This document shows, piece by piece, positions 50,608 to 58,984 of a stretch of 64,000 nt of DNA (within the stretch, counting starts at the first letter, position 1; each line of letters starts with the position of its first letter). The notes under the pieces were generated by a model that had not been told where the DNA came from, made no database searches, and worked only from the letters and a program-made list of their open reading frames with translations. Made by a program: the position numbers and the translations under genes. Location: contig NZ_JBBOCJ010000001.1 of assembly GCF_038002345.1 (NCBI RefSeq), positions 1,550,001 to 1,614,000 of the forward strand, in the 5' to 3' direction. The stretch is from Paenibacillus sp. FSL M7-0420. Lineage in GTDB: Bacteria; Bacillota; Bacilli; Paenibacillales; Paenibacillaceae.

Positions 50608-51996
50608 ATGAATTACGGACATATTACAGTGCCGCAGGCAGAGGTGCCGGTCTCCTGCGAGGTGGATGTGCTGGTTATCGGCGGCGGGGCGGCAGGGATT
50701 GCCGCCGCGATCTCCGCTGCCGAAGGCGGAGCAAGCACCATGATCGTGGAGCAGCGCGGGTATCTGGGCGGAATGGGCACCGTGGCGCTGGTGCCTGCCT
50801 TCTGTCCCTATACGGACAAGGTTAAGCCGATTATCCGCGGCCTCGGCCTGAAGCTGATGGAGCGGATGAAGCAGGCTTGTGATCCGGGCTATCAGGAGGA
50901 ATACCGCGAGCAGCTGGACTGGGTGCCGATTGATCCTGAAGTGTTGAAGCGCGTCTATGACAGCGCTGTGCTGGAGAGCGGTGTGACGCCGCTGTTTCAC
51001 ACCTTTGTCTACGATGTGGTGCGGTCGCCGGACGGCCAGACGATAGAGGGTGTAATGATTGTCAACAAATCCGGGAGGTCCTTCATCCGCTGCCGTTATA
51101 TCATCGACTGCACCGGCGACGGCGACATTGCTGCCCTGTCGGGCGTGCCTTTCCAGAAGGGCGGCGATGACGGAGAGCTTCAGCCGGGCAGCATGTGTTA
51201 TCTGCTGGCGAATGTTGACCGGCCAAGCTTCAGCCGCTTCCTTGAGGAGACCGGAGATACAGGTCAATTGCACCGGACCGTGGAGCAGGCCATCCTGGAG
51301 GGAGCTCTGCCGGAAGGCCGCAAATCCATCTCAGGCCTGGCCTGGGTGAGCGATCAGCTGGTCGGCGTGAACTTCGGCCATGTGTTCGGGGTGGACGGAA
51401 CGAAGGCCGAGGACCTGACACGGGGAGCCATTGAAGGCCGCCGGACGGTGCTGCGGCAGCTGGAATTCTTCCGGAAGTATGTGCCCGGCTTCGAACAGGC
51501 GCATCTGGTGGCAAGCGGAGAGCAGCTTGGCATTCGGGAGACGCGGCGTATCCAGGGCGATTATACGCTGACTGTGGATGACTTCGTGGCCGCGCGTTCT
51601 TTCCCTGACGATATCGCCCGTAATGCCTACTACATTGACATCCATCTGGCGACCAGCAAAAGTGATATGACCTTCAATCATCTGCCGCCGGGCGTCTCCC
51701 ACGGGGTGCCTTACCGGGTGATGCTTCCGGTGGGCATCCGCAATCTGTGGGTAGCGGGACGTTCCGTGTCTTCGGACCGGGCGGTGCAAGGCTCGCTGCG
51801 CGTCATGCCGAACTGCTTCTCGATGGGCCAGGCCTGCGGGACGGCAGCAACGCTTGCGCTCCGGGACGGCACAGACTCCCGCAGCATTTCGATTCCTGAG
51901 CTGCAGCAGCGCCTGCTGGAGCAGGACGTGTGGCTCGGGGAGAATTTCGCTTCCGGGGCAGCGGCTCAGGATGCGGAAGCGGGGCAGGCGCAGTGA
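50608..51996 (+). CDS. FAD-dependent oxidoreductase, second copy
   Basis: This 462-residue flavoprotein of the same family as that at 44166 has the dinucleotide motif VLVIGGGAAGIAAAISAAEGG, acidic MIVEQRGYLGGMG and a C-terminal SMGQACGTAATLA. An AGGAGG ribosome binding site precedes the ATG. It lies in the importer operon of module 1 and overlaps the SGNH hydrolase gene by 4 bases. Sequence similarity between the two FAD proteins is limited to the family core, so they probably differ in substrate. Confidence 0.9.
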   Translation: MNYGHITVPQAEVPVSCEVDVLVIGGGAAGIAAAISAAEGGASTMIVEQRGYLGGMGTVALVPAFCPYTDKVKPIIRGLGLKLMERMKQACDPGYQEEYREQLDWVPIDPEVLKRVYDSAVLESGVTPLFHTFVYDVVRSPDGQTIEGVMIVNKSGRSFIRCRYIIDCTGDGDIAALSGVPFQKGGDDGELQPGSMCYLLANVDRPSFSRFLEETGDTGQLHRTVEQAILEGALPEGRKSISGLAWVSDQLVGVNFGHVFGVDGTKAEDLTRGAIEGRRTVLRQLEFFRKYVPGFEQAHLVASGEQLGIRETRRIQGDYTLTVDDFVAARSFPDDIARNAYYIDIHLATSKSDMTFNHLPPGVSHGVPYRVMLPVGIRNLWVAGRSVSSDRAVQGSLRVMPNCFSMGQACGTAATLALRDGTDSRSISIPELQQRLLEQDVWLGENFASGAAAQDAEAGQAQ

Positions 51997-53282
51997 GCAG
52001 TGCGAAGGACTTGAAGAGCGAGAAGAACGGGAAGAGTGTGAAGAGCGTGAAGAGCGGGAAGAGTGTGGAGAACGTGAAGAGCGCGGAGAGTGAGAAGAGC
52101 GTGAAGATCGCGGAGAGCGTGAAGAGCGTGGAGAGCGTGAAGAGCGCGGAGAGTGTGAAGAGCGCGGAGAGTGTGAAGAGCGCGGAGAGTGTGAAGAGCG
52201 TGAAGAGCGCGGAGAGTGTGAAGAGCGTGAAGAGCATGAAGAGCGTGAAGAACGTGGAAAACGAGAAGAGTGTGAAGAATGTGAGGAGCCTTCCTTTGCA
52301 GGAGGCGTGGTTTCACGGGGCGGTCTCGCTGGAGCACCGGCAGGAGGGCATCAAGCCCTGGCGGATTCCCTTCCGGGACTACGACTTGTATCCGCCGGAT
52401 GGGATCGGCGGCAAGGCGGAGATCTGCTCCGGTATCCGGCTGCGGCTGGCATCCGGCTCGGAGACCCTCCTCCTCTGGTTTGAGCCGCTGGCTGAGGACG
52501 CTTCGCTGGATTGTGTGGCTGACGGCCGGCTGGTGCAGACGCTCCGGCTTGCTGCGGGAGCTGCGGACGCCCGCTTCACCCGGCTTCCCCCAGGTATGAA
52601 GGAACTGGATATCTATCTGCCGCAGAACACCGGTATGACTATCAGCGGTCTTGCGATTGATGATGACGCTGTTGCTGAACCGCTGGCGGACCTGAGGCCG
52701 CGCTGGGTGACGTATGGAAGCTCGATTACCCAGTGCGTGGCAGCTTCTAGCCCGTCGCGCACCTGGCCGGTGATCGCCGCCGGGGAAATCGGCTATCACT
52801 TGACCAATCTCGGCTTCTCCGGCAACTGCCTGATGGAGCCGATGATAGGCCGGCTAATCCGGGATCTGCCGGCTGACCTGATTACCCTGTGCGTTGGCGT
52901 GAACATCTATGGCGCAGCGTCCTCCAACCCGCGGATGTTCAAGCCGCTGCTGATCGGTCTGCTGGAGACCATCCGGGAGAAGCATACAGAGACCCCGTTG
53001 GTGGTCATCTCGCCTATCTACGGAACGGAGCGGGAGACGGAGGAGAATCCGCTCGGCTTCACCCTGCCGCTGATGCGCGGGGAGATCGCGGAGACGGTGA
53101 AGCTGCTGCAGGCGCGGGGAGACCGCCATCTGCATTACCTGGATGGTCTGAAGTGGTTTGGTCCGGCGGACGGAGAGCTGCTGACCGATGGCCTGCACCC
53201 CGGCCCCGAAGGCTATGAGCTGCTGGGCAGCCGCTTCGGAAGCAGGCTGGCGGCTGCGCTCCGGGGCGAAACGCTGGATTAG
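51993..53282 (+). CDS. SGNH/GDSL hydrolase with a 9-bp-repeat-encoded N-terminal extension
   Basis: The C-terminal ~330 residues are an SGNH esterase with an N-terminal beta-sandwich, similar in plan to SsfX3-like enzymes. Visible are block I VTYGSSITQC (Ser244), block II GFSGNC, block III CVGVNIYG and block V DGLHPGPEGYELL. It probably removes acyl groups from sugars. From the GTG at 51993, which overlaps the previous stop, residues ~5-98 are repeats of VKS, AES and VES. An alternative start is TTG 52296 with GAGGAG (52283-52288) seven bases upstream, which would leave the repeat outside the protein. The unbroken 9-bp phase over the whole repeat favours translation, but this is not settled. 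Confidence 0.75.
   Translation: MSSAKDLKSEKNGKSVKSVKSGKSVENVKSAESEKSVKIAESVKSVESVKSAESVKSAESVKSAESVKSVKSAESVKSVKSMKSVKNVENEKSVKNVRSLPLQEAWFHGAVSLEHRQEGIKPWRIPFRDYDLYPPDGIGGKAEICSGIRLRLASGSETLLLWFEPLAEDASLDCVADGRLVQTLRLAAGAADARFTRLPPGMKELDIYLPQNTGMTISGLAIDDDAVAEPLADLRPRWVTYGSSITQCVAASSPSRTWPVIAAGEIGYHLTNLGFSGNCLMEPMIGRLIRDLPADLITLCVGVNIYGAASSNPRMFKPLLIGLLETIREKHTETPLVVISPIYGTERETEENPLGFTLPLMRGEIAETVKLLQARGDRHLHYLDGLKWFGPADGELLTDGLHPGPEGYELLGSRFGSRLAAALRGETLD
52011..52291 (+). repeat. 9-bp minisatellite (GTGAAGAGC / GCGGAGAGT)
   Basis: About 30 tandem 9-bp units, purine-rich on the plus strand, encode Val-Lys-Ser, Ala-Glu-Ser and variants. The units have diverged by substitution, but no unit breaks the 9-bp phase. 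The opposite strand is also open (Leu/Phe/Thr-rich), as expected for any 9-bp repeat without stops, and is not evidence of a gene. Confidence 0.92.
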
Positions 53283-53405
53283 TACAGCATCAGATTTAGA
53301 ACTGTAAGAATGAACCTCAGGGGTGTTAAAGTCTGAGTATGAACATCGAGCTAGTATTAGGCTGAACCTGCACCCGTTGCCGACTTTTACTCTTACATTT
53401 AAGTA

Positions 53406-53593
53406 TCTGATTGTATTTCCTGCAATAGAAAATGGTTTACAGACCGTAAAATGAGATTCTATTGTATTTCATACAGTAGAATGTTGTGTTTTGGGTGAAA
53501 AATGGCCTTTGTTCAACATTCAATTGTACAGAATACAATAGATTCTATTTCGAAGCCTTTTTTACAGTATTCCATTGTACAAAATGCAGTTAC
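53406..53593. repeat. 51-bp hairpin array G (4 degenerate units)
   Basis: TTGTA-type hairpins start at 53411, 53462, 53524 and 53575, with spacings of 51, 62 and 51. Stems include TGTAT with ATACA (loop TTC) and ATTGTA with TACAAT. Linkers are AT-rich, unlike the GC-rich linkers of the other arrays. The rest of the 53283-53824 gap shows no gene. Upstream of array G I see nothing recognisable. Confidence 0.65.
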
Positions 53594-53780
53594 TATCGTT
53601 CCAGCGCCTACAGCATCCGAATGACTGCTGTGCGAATGAGACGCTGGCTCGTTAAGGTCTGGTAATGGTCATATTCACAATATCAGCTCTGATGCGCTAC
53701 TAGCTGAAAATGGAAGATTTCATGTGAACATTCTATAGATTAACTATGCAATATGATGCATAATAGGGATGCAAAGTCAC

Positions 53781-53794
53781 TGGTTGCGCTTTCA
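53781..53794. promoter_or_regulatory. cre-like site in the GH130 leader
   Basis: TGGTTGCGCTTTCA matches 12 of 14 positions of the CcpA consensus, missing both A residues of the left half. It lies 30 bases before the GH130 start and just after TATGAT/CATAAT -10-like sequences (about 53750-53765), where CcpA could block elongation. The match is weak. Confidence 0.3.
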
Positions 53795-53824
53795 TCTATT
53801 AACTTACAGAGGGGAATCTGCACA

Positions 53825-54832
53825 ATGAACGAGCTGACAACAGGCACGCTGACTTCAAGTCCGGTAATGGTCCGGCATCCGCTTAACCCGATTCTGAAGC
53901 CTTCCGATGTACCCTATGGACCGGCCATGGTATTCAACGCCGGGGTGACGAAATTTAAGGGCAGATATGTCATGGTGTTCCGCAACGATTACGGGGATGA
54001 GAACAAGGGGATCGTGGCTCCTCATCATACGACCAATCTGGGCCTGGCCTTCAGCGATGACGGCGTAAGCTGGGAGGTACAGCCGGAGCCCTGCTGGTCC
54101 TGGCATGATGAAGAGGTGGTCCGGGTGTATGACCCGCGCCTGAGTGTCGTTGGAGACCGCTGTTATATGTGCTTCGCAGTTGATACGCGTCACGGGTTGC
54201 GCGGCGGGATCGCTGTCACTGACGATTTCAGTTCGTTTGAAGTACTAAGCCTGTCGCTGCCTGATAACCGCAACATGGTGCTCTTCCCGGAGATGATCGG
54301 AGGCAAGTATGTAAGACTGGAGCGCCCGCTTCCGGTCTACAGCCGGGGCGGCCGCGACCGCTTCGATATGTGGATGAGCGATTCCCCGGATCTGAAGTAC
54401 TGGGGGAATCATAAGCTGCTGCTGGCCGTTGAGCAAGTGGCTTATGCCAATGATAAGGTAGGTCCCGGTGCGCCGCCGGTGAAGACGGACAAGGGCTGGC
54501 TGACCACCTTCCATGCGGTGGACCTCGACCCTGTCCGGGGTAAGAACGGCTGGGAGGACAGCTGGAAGAAGCGTTACACCGCCGGCATTATGCTGCTGGA
54601 CCTCGAAGATCCCAGCAAGATTATCGGCCGGGCGGAAGCTCCGCTGCTGGTGCCGGAGGCGGTGTACGAAACTTCGGGCGGCTTCCGCAACGATGTCATT
54701 TTCCCCGGCGGGATGATTCTGGAGGACACCGGAGAGGTCAAAATCTATTACGGTGCGGCCGATACTGTGGAATGCCTGGCGACGGCCCATGTGGACGATC
54801 TGCTCCGGCTCTGCCTGGAGCCACAGAGATAA
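53825..54832 (+). CDS. GH130 glycoside phosphorylase/hydrolase, copy 1
   Basis: This 335-residue five-bladed propeller has GH130 landmarks: the FRNDYG strand, Asp103 in VYDPRLSVV (proton donor position), VDTRHGLRGG, RPLPVYSRGGRDRFD, GWLTTFHAVD and YYGAADTVECLATA. Members cleave beta-mannosides, mostly by phosphorolysis to mannose 1-phosphate. Which activity applies here cannot be told from sequence alone. The ATG at 53825 follows GAGGGG; an in-frame ATG further upstream lies in the cre-like leader. A second copy of equal length lies at 62309, about three-quarters identical by eye. There is no signal peptide. Confidence 0.88.
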   Translation: MNELTTGTLTSSPVMVRHPLNPILKPSDVPYGPAMVFNAGVTKFKGRYVMVFRNDYGDENKGIVAPHHTTNLGLAFSDDGVSWEVQPEPCWSWHDEEVVRVYDPRLSVVGDRCYMCFAVDTRHGLRGGIAVTDDFSSFEVLSLSLPDNRNMVLFPEMIGGKYVRLERPLPVYSRGGRDRFDMWMSDSPDLKYWGNHKLLLAVEQVAYANDKVGPGAPPVKTDKGWLTTFHAVDLDPVRGKNGWEDSWKKRYTAGIMLLDLEDPSKIIGRAEAPLLVPEAVYETSGGFRNDVIFPGGMILEDTGEVKIYYGAADTVECLATAHVDDLLRLCLEPQR

Positions 54833-54847
54833 TTAGACCGGTTGTAT

Positions 54848-54890
54848 AGGCAGGGGGACTTCCGTTATGCGGAGGGCTTCCTGCCTTTTT
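54848..54890 (+). terminator. Intrinsic terminator after GH130 copy 1
   Basis: AGGCAGG (54848-54854) with CTTCCTGCCT (54877-54886) forms the stem, with inner CCG/CGG pairs and a T5 run. Array D begins about 110 bases later. Confidence 0.85.
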
Positions 54891-54998
54891 CATTAATAAG
54901 GAAATTATGATGCATCGGCAGGATGACTATATTCTGGATCAGTAACAGGAATGACTTCACTGATTTCACCGGACACATGGACAGCGCGTGGTCATCTG

Positions 54999-55236
54999 GG
55001 CCGAATGTGGTCGGAAAACCGACTACATTCGGTGCGGCAGAGATGTGTGAGCCAGATATGGTCGAAAAACCGACTACATTCGGTGCGACAGAGATGTGTG
55101 AGCCAGATATGGTCGAAAAACCGACTACATTCGGTGCGGCAGAGATGTGTGAGCTGGATATGGTCGGAAAACCGACCACATTCGGTGCGGCGGAGGTGTG
55201 AGGGCGGGATGTAGTCGAAAAACCGATCACAATGGG
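54999..55236. repeat. 51-bp hairpin array D (5 units)
   Basis: Units start at 55004, 55055, 55106, 55157 and 55208, exactly 51 apart. Arms are TGGTCG or TAGTCG with CGACTACA or CGACCACA around an AAAA or AAAAAC loop. The linker is TTCGGTGCGGCAGAGATGTG. The loop is shared with array C while the stem bases differ on both sides. It lies between a terminator and the promoter of the next kinase gene. Confidence 0.92.
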
Positions 55237-55275
55237 GATGCTGCAGGCGTTTTGTTCGAATTATCATAACCTGTC

Positions 55276-55305
55276 TTGACGCCGGGCCGGGAGCAGCCGT
55301 ATTGT
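55276..55305 (+). promoter_or_regulatory. Predicted sigma-A promoter for the module 2 kinase/regulator genes
   Basis: TTGACG (55276-55281), 18 bases, TATTGT (55300-55305), located 63 bases before the kinase start and 40 bases after array D. Confidence 0.5.
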
Positions 55306-55368
55306 ACAAGTGACAAGAACTGACAATCAATAGGGAGGTACAAGGTACATGCTTCAGAAGGAAAAGCT

Positions 55369-57177
55369 ATGAATACATTCACAGCCTATGTCCGGCAGCT
55401 CCGGCGGCAGATCGCCGGCAGGTATTACCGGATATCCATCAAACAGAGGATTCTGTTCTCGTTCATCGTGCTGATCACGCTGTCCATCGGTGCAATGGGC
55501 ACCTTCTCGTATTGGATTGCCGCGCAGGAGATCGAGGATAATGCCTACGCCGGCAGCCGGGAGACCGTAAGCAAGACGGCCCAGCTGCTGGATTCCCGCC
55601 TGAATGATGTGGCGCTGTCCGTGCAGTCCCTGATGCTGAGCGATGCGTACCGCAAGATGATGCTCGATGTGTTCAGCCATGAGGTGTCCAATTACTATGT
55701 ACATTTGTCGGATCTGCAATATGTGCTCTCCCAGGCAATGTTCAATCAGCCGATCATTGAGAGTGTGCTAATCGTAACCCCGATTGGCGATTTCTATCCC
55801 ACTACGCAGATCCGGGCGCAGGACAACTCGTTCTACGGCTCGGAATTATATGATCTGAGCAAGGAGCAGCCGGGCGGCTACTGGGCCAAAGGACATTATG
55901 ATCGGTTGTTTACAGGCAGCCAGCGGGTGGTCTCCTTCATAGTCCGGGGAATTTATGAATACCCTTACACGCCGATCAGCAATGTATTTATTGTGGTCAA
56001 TATCAGGGAGAGCCGGATCGATGAGCTGCTGAATCAAGGCGGAGAACAAGCAGGGAGGAATTATTATCTGGTGAGCGGGGAAGGAGAGGCGGTGTTGGAG
56101 TCCCGCTGGCCGTTCCGGGGCAGATTCCCCTGGAAGCCGGTGCTCGCCGGAGCCGGGAAAGCGGCCGATCCGCAGGATCACTACTACAGCTATGGCGGCA
56201 AGGAATATTTGGTGAATTATACAAGCTCAGCCGCATCACCCGACTGGATCATCTCCGGCATGCAGTCGCGGGACCAGCTGCTGGGCAAGCTGCAGCGGGT
56301 GCAGCGCATTACCTTTTATGTCATCGTTGTCTTCCTGCTGATCACCTGGCTGATCTCCAATCAGCTGACATCTGTGCTGCTGAAGCCCCTGTTTAAGCTC
56401 CGGCGGCTAATGCGCAGAGTCGAAGAGAACCAGCTCAGCGTGGTGTATGAGAGCCGTTATGAGGACGAGGTTGCCCAGGTCGGCTTTCAGTTTAACCGGA
56501 TGATGTCGGAGATTCAGGCGCTGATCGCGGATGTGAAGACCAAGGAGGAGGACAAGCGGCATGCCGAGATCCGTGCCCTTACGGCGCAGATGGAGCCGCA
56601 CTTTCTGTACAATACGCTCAATACCATCTATTGCAAATCGGTCATGGGCGAGAATGACGATGTGAATGAGATGATCCTGTCCTTGTCGCAGATGTTCCAG
56701 CTCGGGCTCAGCGGCGGCAAGGATATGATTCCCCTTGGGGATGAGCTGTCCCACATGCGGCAGTATTTCGCCATTCAGCAGAAATGCTATGAAGGATTGT
56801 TTGAATACACGGTGACGGTGGAGGATGAGTCACTGCTTACTTGTCTGCTGCCCAAAATTATCCTGCAGCCGGTGGTGGAGAACAGCATCCAGCACGGATT
56901 CAGTGACCGGACTATAGGAGGCAGGATAGACATCACGGTCAGCCGGGAGCAGGGGGTGCTGCATATTTGCATTACCGACAATGGACGGGGGCTTGACGCT
57001 GCACGGGTCAAGCAGGGGATGGCCTCGGCTCCGCAGTCGAGGAAAGGCTATGCCCTGTTCAACATCAGGCACCGGCTGGCCCTGTATTACGGGGACGAAG
57101 CCCGTATGGATGTGGGTGGCGAGCCAGGTAAGGGATCACGGACGGATCTGTGGATTCCGCCTAGGGAGGAGAGATGA
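55369..57177 (+). CDS. Sensor histidine kinase (YesM-type), module 2
   Basis: This 602-residue kinase has membrane helices at ~28-50 and ~305-330 flanking an extracytoplasmic sensor, then HAMP, and His411 in TAQMEPHFLYNTLN. The N-box is ILQPVVENSIQHGF and the G-box DNGRGLD. It is a paralogue of the kinase at 39977, with strong conservation in the HAMP-kinase part (DEVAQVGFQFNRM against DELAQVGMRFNQM) and divergence in the sensor, so the two systems probably read different ligands. The response regulator gene follows 3 bases after its stop. Confidence 0.94.
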   Translation: MNTFTAYVRQLRRQIAGRYYRISIKQRILFSFIVLITLSIGAMGTFSYWIAAQEIEDNAYAGSRETVSKTAQLLDSRLNDVALSVQSLMLSDAYRKMMLDVFSHEVSNYYVHLSDLQYVLSQAMFNQPIIESVLIVTPIGDFYPTTQIRAQDNSFYGSELYDLSKEQPGGYWAKGHYDRLFTGSQRVVSFIVRGIYEYPYTPISNVFIVVNIRESRIDELLNQGGEQAGRNYYLVSGEGEAVLESRWPFRGRFPWKPVLAGAGKAADPQDHYYSYGGKEYLVNYTSSAASPDWIISGMQSRDQLLGKLQRVQRITFYVIVVFLLITWLISNQLTSVLLKPLFKLRRLMRRVEENQLSVVYESRYEDEVAQVGFQFNRMMSEIQALIADVKTKEEDKRHAEIRALTAQMEPHFLYNTLNTIYCKSVMGENDDVNEMILSLSQMFQLGLSGGKDMIPLGDELSHMRQYFAIQQKCYEGLFEYTVTVEDESLLTCLLPKIILQPVVENSIQHGFSDRTIGGRIDITVSREQGVLHICITDNGRGLDAARVKQGMASAPQSRKGYALFNIRHRLALYYGDEARMDVGGEPGKGSRTDLWIPPREER

Positions 57178-57180
57178 AGG

Positions 57181-58812
57181 ATGGACCGGAAGCAGGAGCC
57201 GGAAAGGTTCAAATTATGTGTAATTGACGATATCAAAAGTGTGGTGGAGATGGTCTCGCGCAAGCCGCCGTGGCAGGAGCACGGTATTGAGGTCGCCGGT
57301 ACGGCGCTTGACGGTGAAGCGGGGCTGCAGATCATCCGCGAGACCCGGCCCGACATTGTGCTGACGGATATCCGGATGCCAAGAATGGACGGCCTGCAGA
57401 TGACCCGGGCGATTCTGGAGGTACTGCCGGATTGTAAGATTATTATCCTCAGCGCCTACTCGGAGTTCTCTTATGCCCAGGAAGCCATGCGGCTGGGGGC
57501 GCTTGATTTCGTGAAGAAGCCCTTTTCCCTGGAAGAGATTGTGAATGCAGTGCTGAAGGCCAGGGAGCTGTGCCGGGAGGAGCGTCAGGAGACCGCCAGA
57601 CTTGCTGTGATGGAATCCAAAATCAAGGAAAGTCTGCCTATCCTCCGCCAGGAATATCTCACCTTCCTGCTGCACCACCAGACGACAGAGGCGGATGCCC
57701 GTTCCCGCTGGGCCTATCTCGATATCCCGCTGGACCAGCATGATTTCTTCGTGTTTGTCGCCGAGATCGATCATTTCGCGGAGAAGCTGGGCGGCCAGCC
57801 TGTGCAGGAGGTCGAGCTGCTAAGGTTCAGCCTGCACAATATTTTCGAAGAGACGATTTCCGCCCTGACCCGCGGCGTTATTATCCGGGAGTCGACAGAC
57901 CGGTACGTCTGCATCATGAACGGCTCGGACCCGGAGACCGCCGCGCGGATTACGGAGGCCTGCTGCATGAATGTCAGCCGCTTCTCGCGTCATACCATTT
58001 CTATTGGCGTGGGTCTGGGTACGGTGGCGATTCAGGAGCTGGGCACGGCGTACAGGCAGGCGCTCAGCGCACTGGGGTATCATTTCTATACGGGGGGCAA
58101 CGGGGTATATCATTATAGCAATATTGAGAACAAACCACTCTCGCTTCACAGCTATTCCGCCGCCGCCGAGCAGGAGCTGCTGTTCGCCCTGCGTTCCGGC
58201 AATTCTGCCAAAAGCCTTCAGATGCTGGACCAGCTATTCTCGGAGCTGCTGGACAGCGGGCTTTTGCCCGATCCGCGTTATGTTGAAAGTGTCGGCTATG
58301 AGCTGGGCTCCAGGATCTGCCGGGTCCTGCTGGAGCAGTTCCCTTACGGGCAGGTGGAGCCGCTGGAACTCCGAATTGCCGCCATGAAGAACCAGGTGCA
58401 TCCATCCCTGCAGGATATCCGGGAACTGCTGTCCTGGCTGTGCCGGGAGGCCTGTGCGCTGGTGGAGGAAGCCCGTTCTCAGGAATCCACGCGGATTATC
58501 CGTCAGGCCGTCGAATACATCCATAGTCATCTGGATACGGGGCTGTCGCTGGAGCAGGTGGCGAAGCAGATTAACCTCAGCCAGGGATATTTCTCCAATC
58601 TGTTCAAGAAGGTGCAGGGGATTTCGTTCCAGCAGTATGTGATGCATGAGAAGATGGAGAAGGCCAAGGCGATGCTGATCGGCGGCCGGCAGGTTCAGGA
58701 GATCGCCCAGGATCTCGGGTATGAGCACAGGCGTTATTTCAGCGAGGTGTTCAAGAAATATACCGGCATGACCCCGTCCGAGTTCAAATTGCATTATCTT
58801 GGAAAAGAATAG
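57181..58812 (+). CDS. Response regulator with AraC-type DNA-binding domain, module 2
   Basis: This 543-residue protein has the same length as its paralogue at 41721. The receiver has CVIDDIKSVVE and the phospho-acceptor Asp63 in VLTDIRMPRMDG. The C-terminal AraC helices are LSLEQVAKQINLSQGYFSNLFKKVQG and YTGMTPSEFKLHYL. The gene follows the kinase by 3 bases with GAGGAGAGATGAAGG. It presumably activates the binding-protein operon 170 bases downstream, whose leader has TATAAT at 58933-58938. Confidence 0.95.
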   Translation: MDRKQEPERFKLCVIDDIKSVVEMVSRKPPWQEHGIEVAGTALDGEAGLQIIRETRPDIVLTDIRMPRMDGLQMTRAILEVLPDCKIIILSAYSEFSYAQEAMRLGALDFVKKPFSLEEIVNAVLKARELCREERQETARLAVMESKIKESLPILRQEYLTFLLHHQTTEADARSRWAYLDIPLDQHDFFVFVAEIDHFAEKLGGQPVQEVELLRFSLHNIFEETISALTRGVIIRESTDRYVCIMNGSDPETAARITEACCMNVSRFSRHTISIGVGLGTVAIQELGTAYRQALSALGYHFYTGGNGVYHYSNIENKPLSLHSYSAAAEQELLFALRSGNSAKSLQMLDQLFSELLDSGLLPDPRYVESVGYELGSRICRVLLEQFPYGQVEPLELRIAAMKNQVHPSLQDIRELLSWLCREACALVEEARSQESTRIIRQAVEYIHSHLDTGLSLEQVAKQINLSQGYFSNLFKKVQGISFQQYVMHEKMEKAKAMLIGGRQVQEIAQDLGYEHRRYFSEVFKKYTGMTPSEFKLHYLGKE

Positions 58813-58984
58813 AAATCAGCAGGGGAGGAATTTCCGCGGGGCGGAGATGACCTCCCTTAACTCTATCTAACTCCTGCAGAAACCTGCCCTTAATGTGGGC
58901 TTACCCGCCTTATCCGTTGTGTCCAATCGATCTATAATCAGGTTGTAAGTGAATACAGCAGGGATATATAAGGGGGAACTACCA

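Noticed and set aside
51803..52237. Leu/Phe/Thr-rich minus-strand frame opposite the 9-bp minisatellite
   Set aside because: Any stop-free 9-bp repeat is open in other frames. There is no ribosome binding site, and it overlaps a well-supported plus-strand gene.
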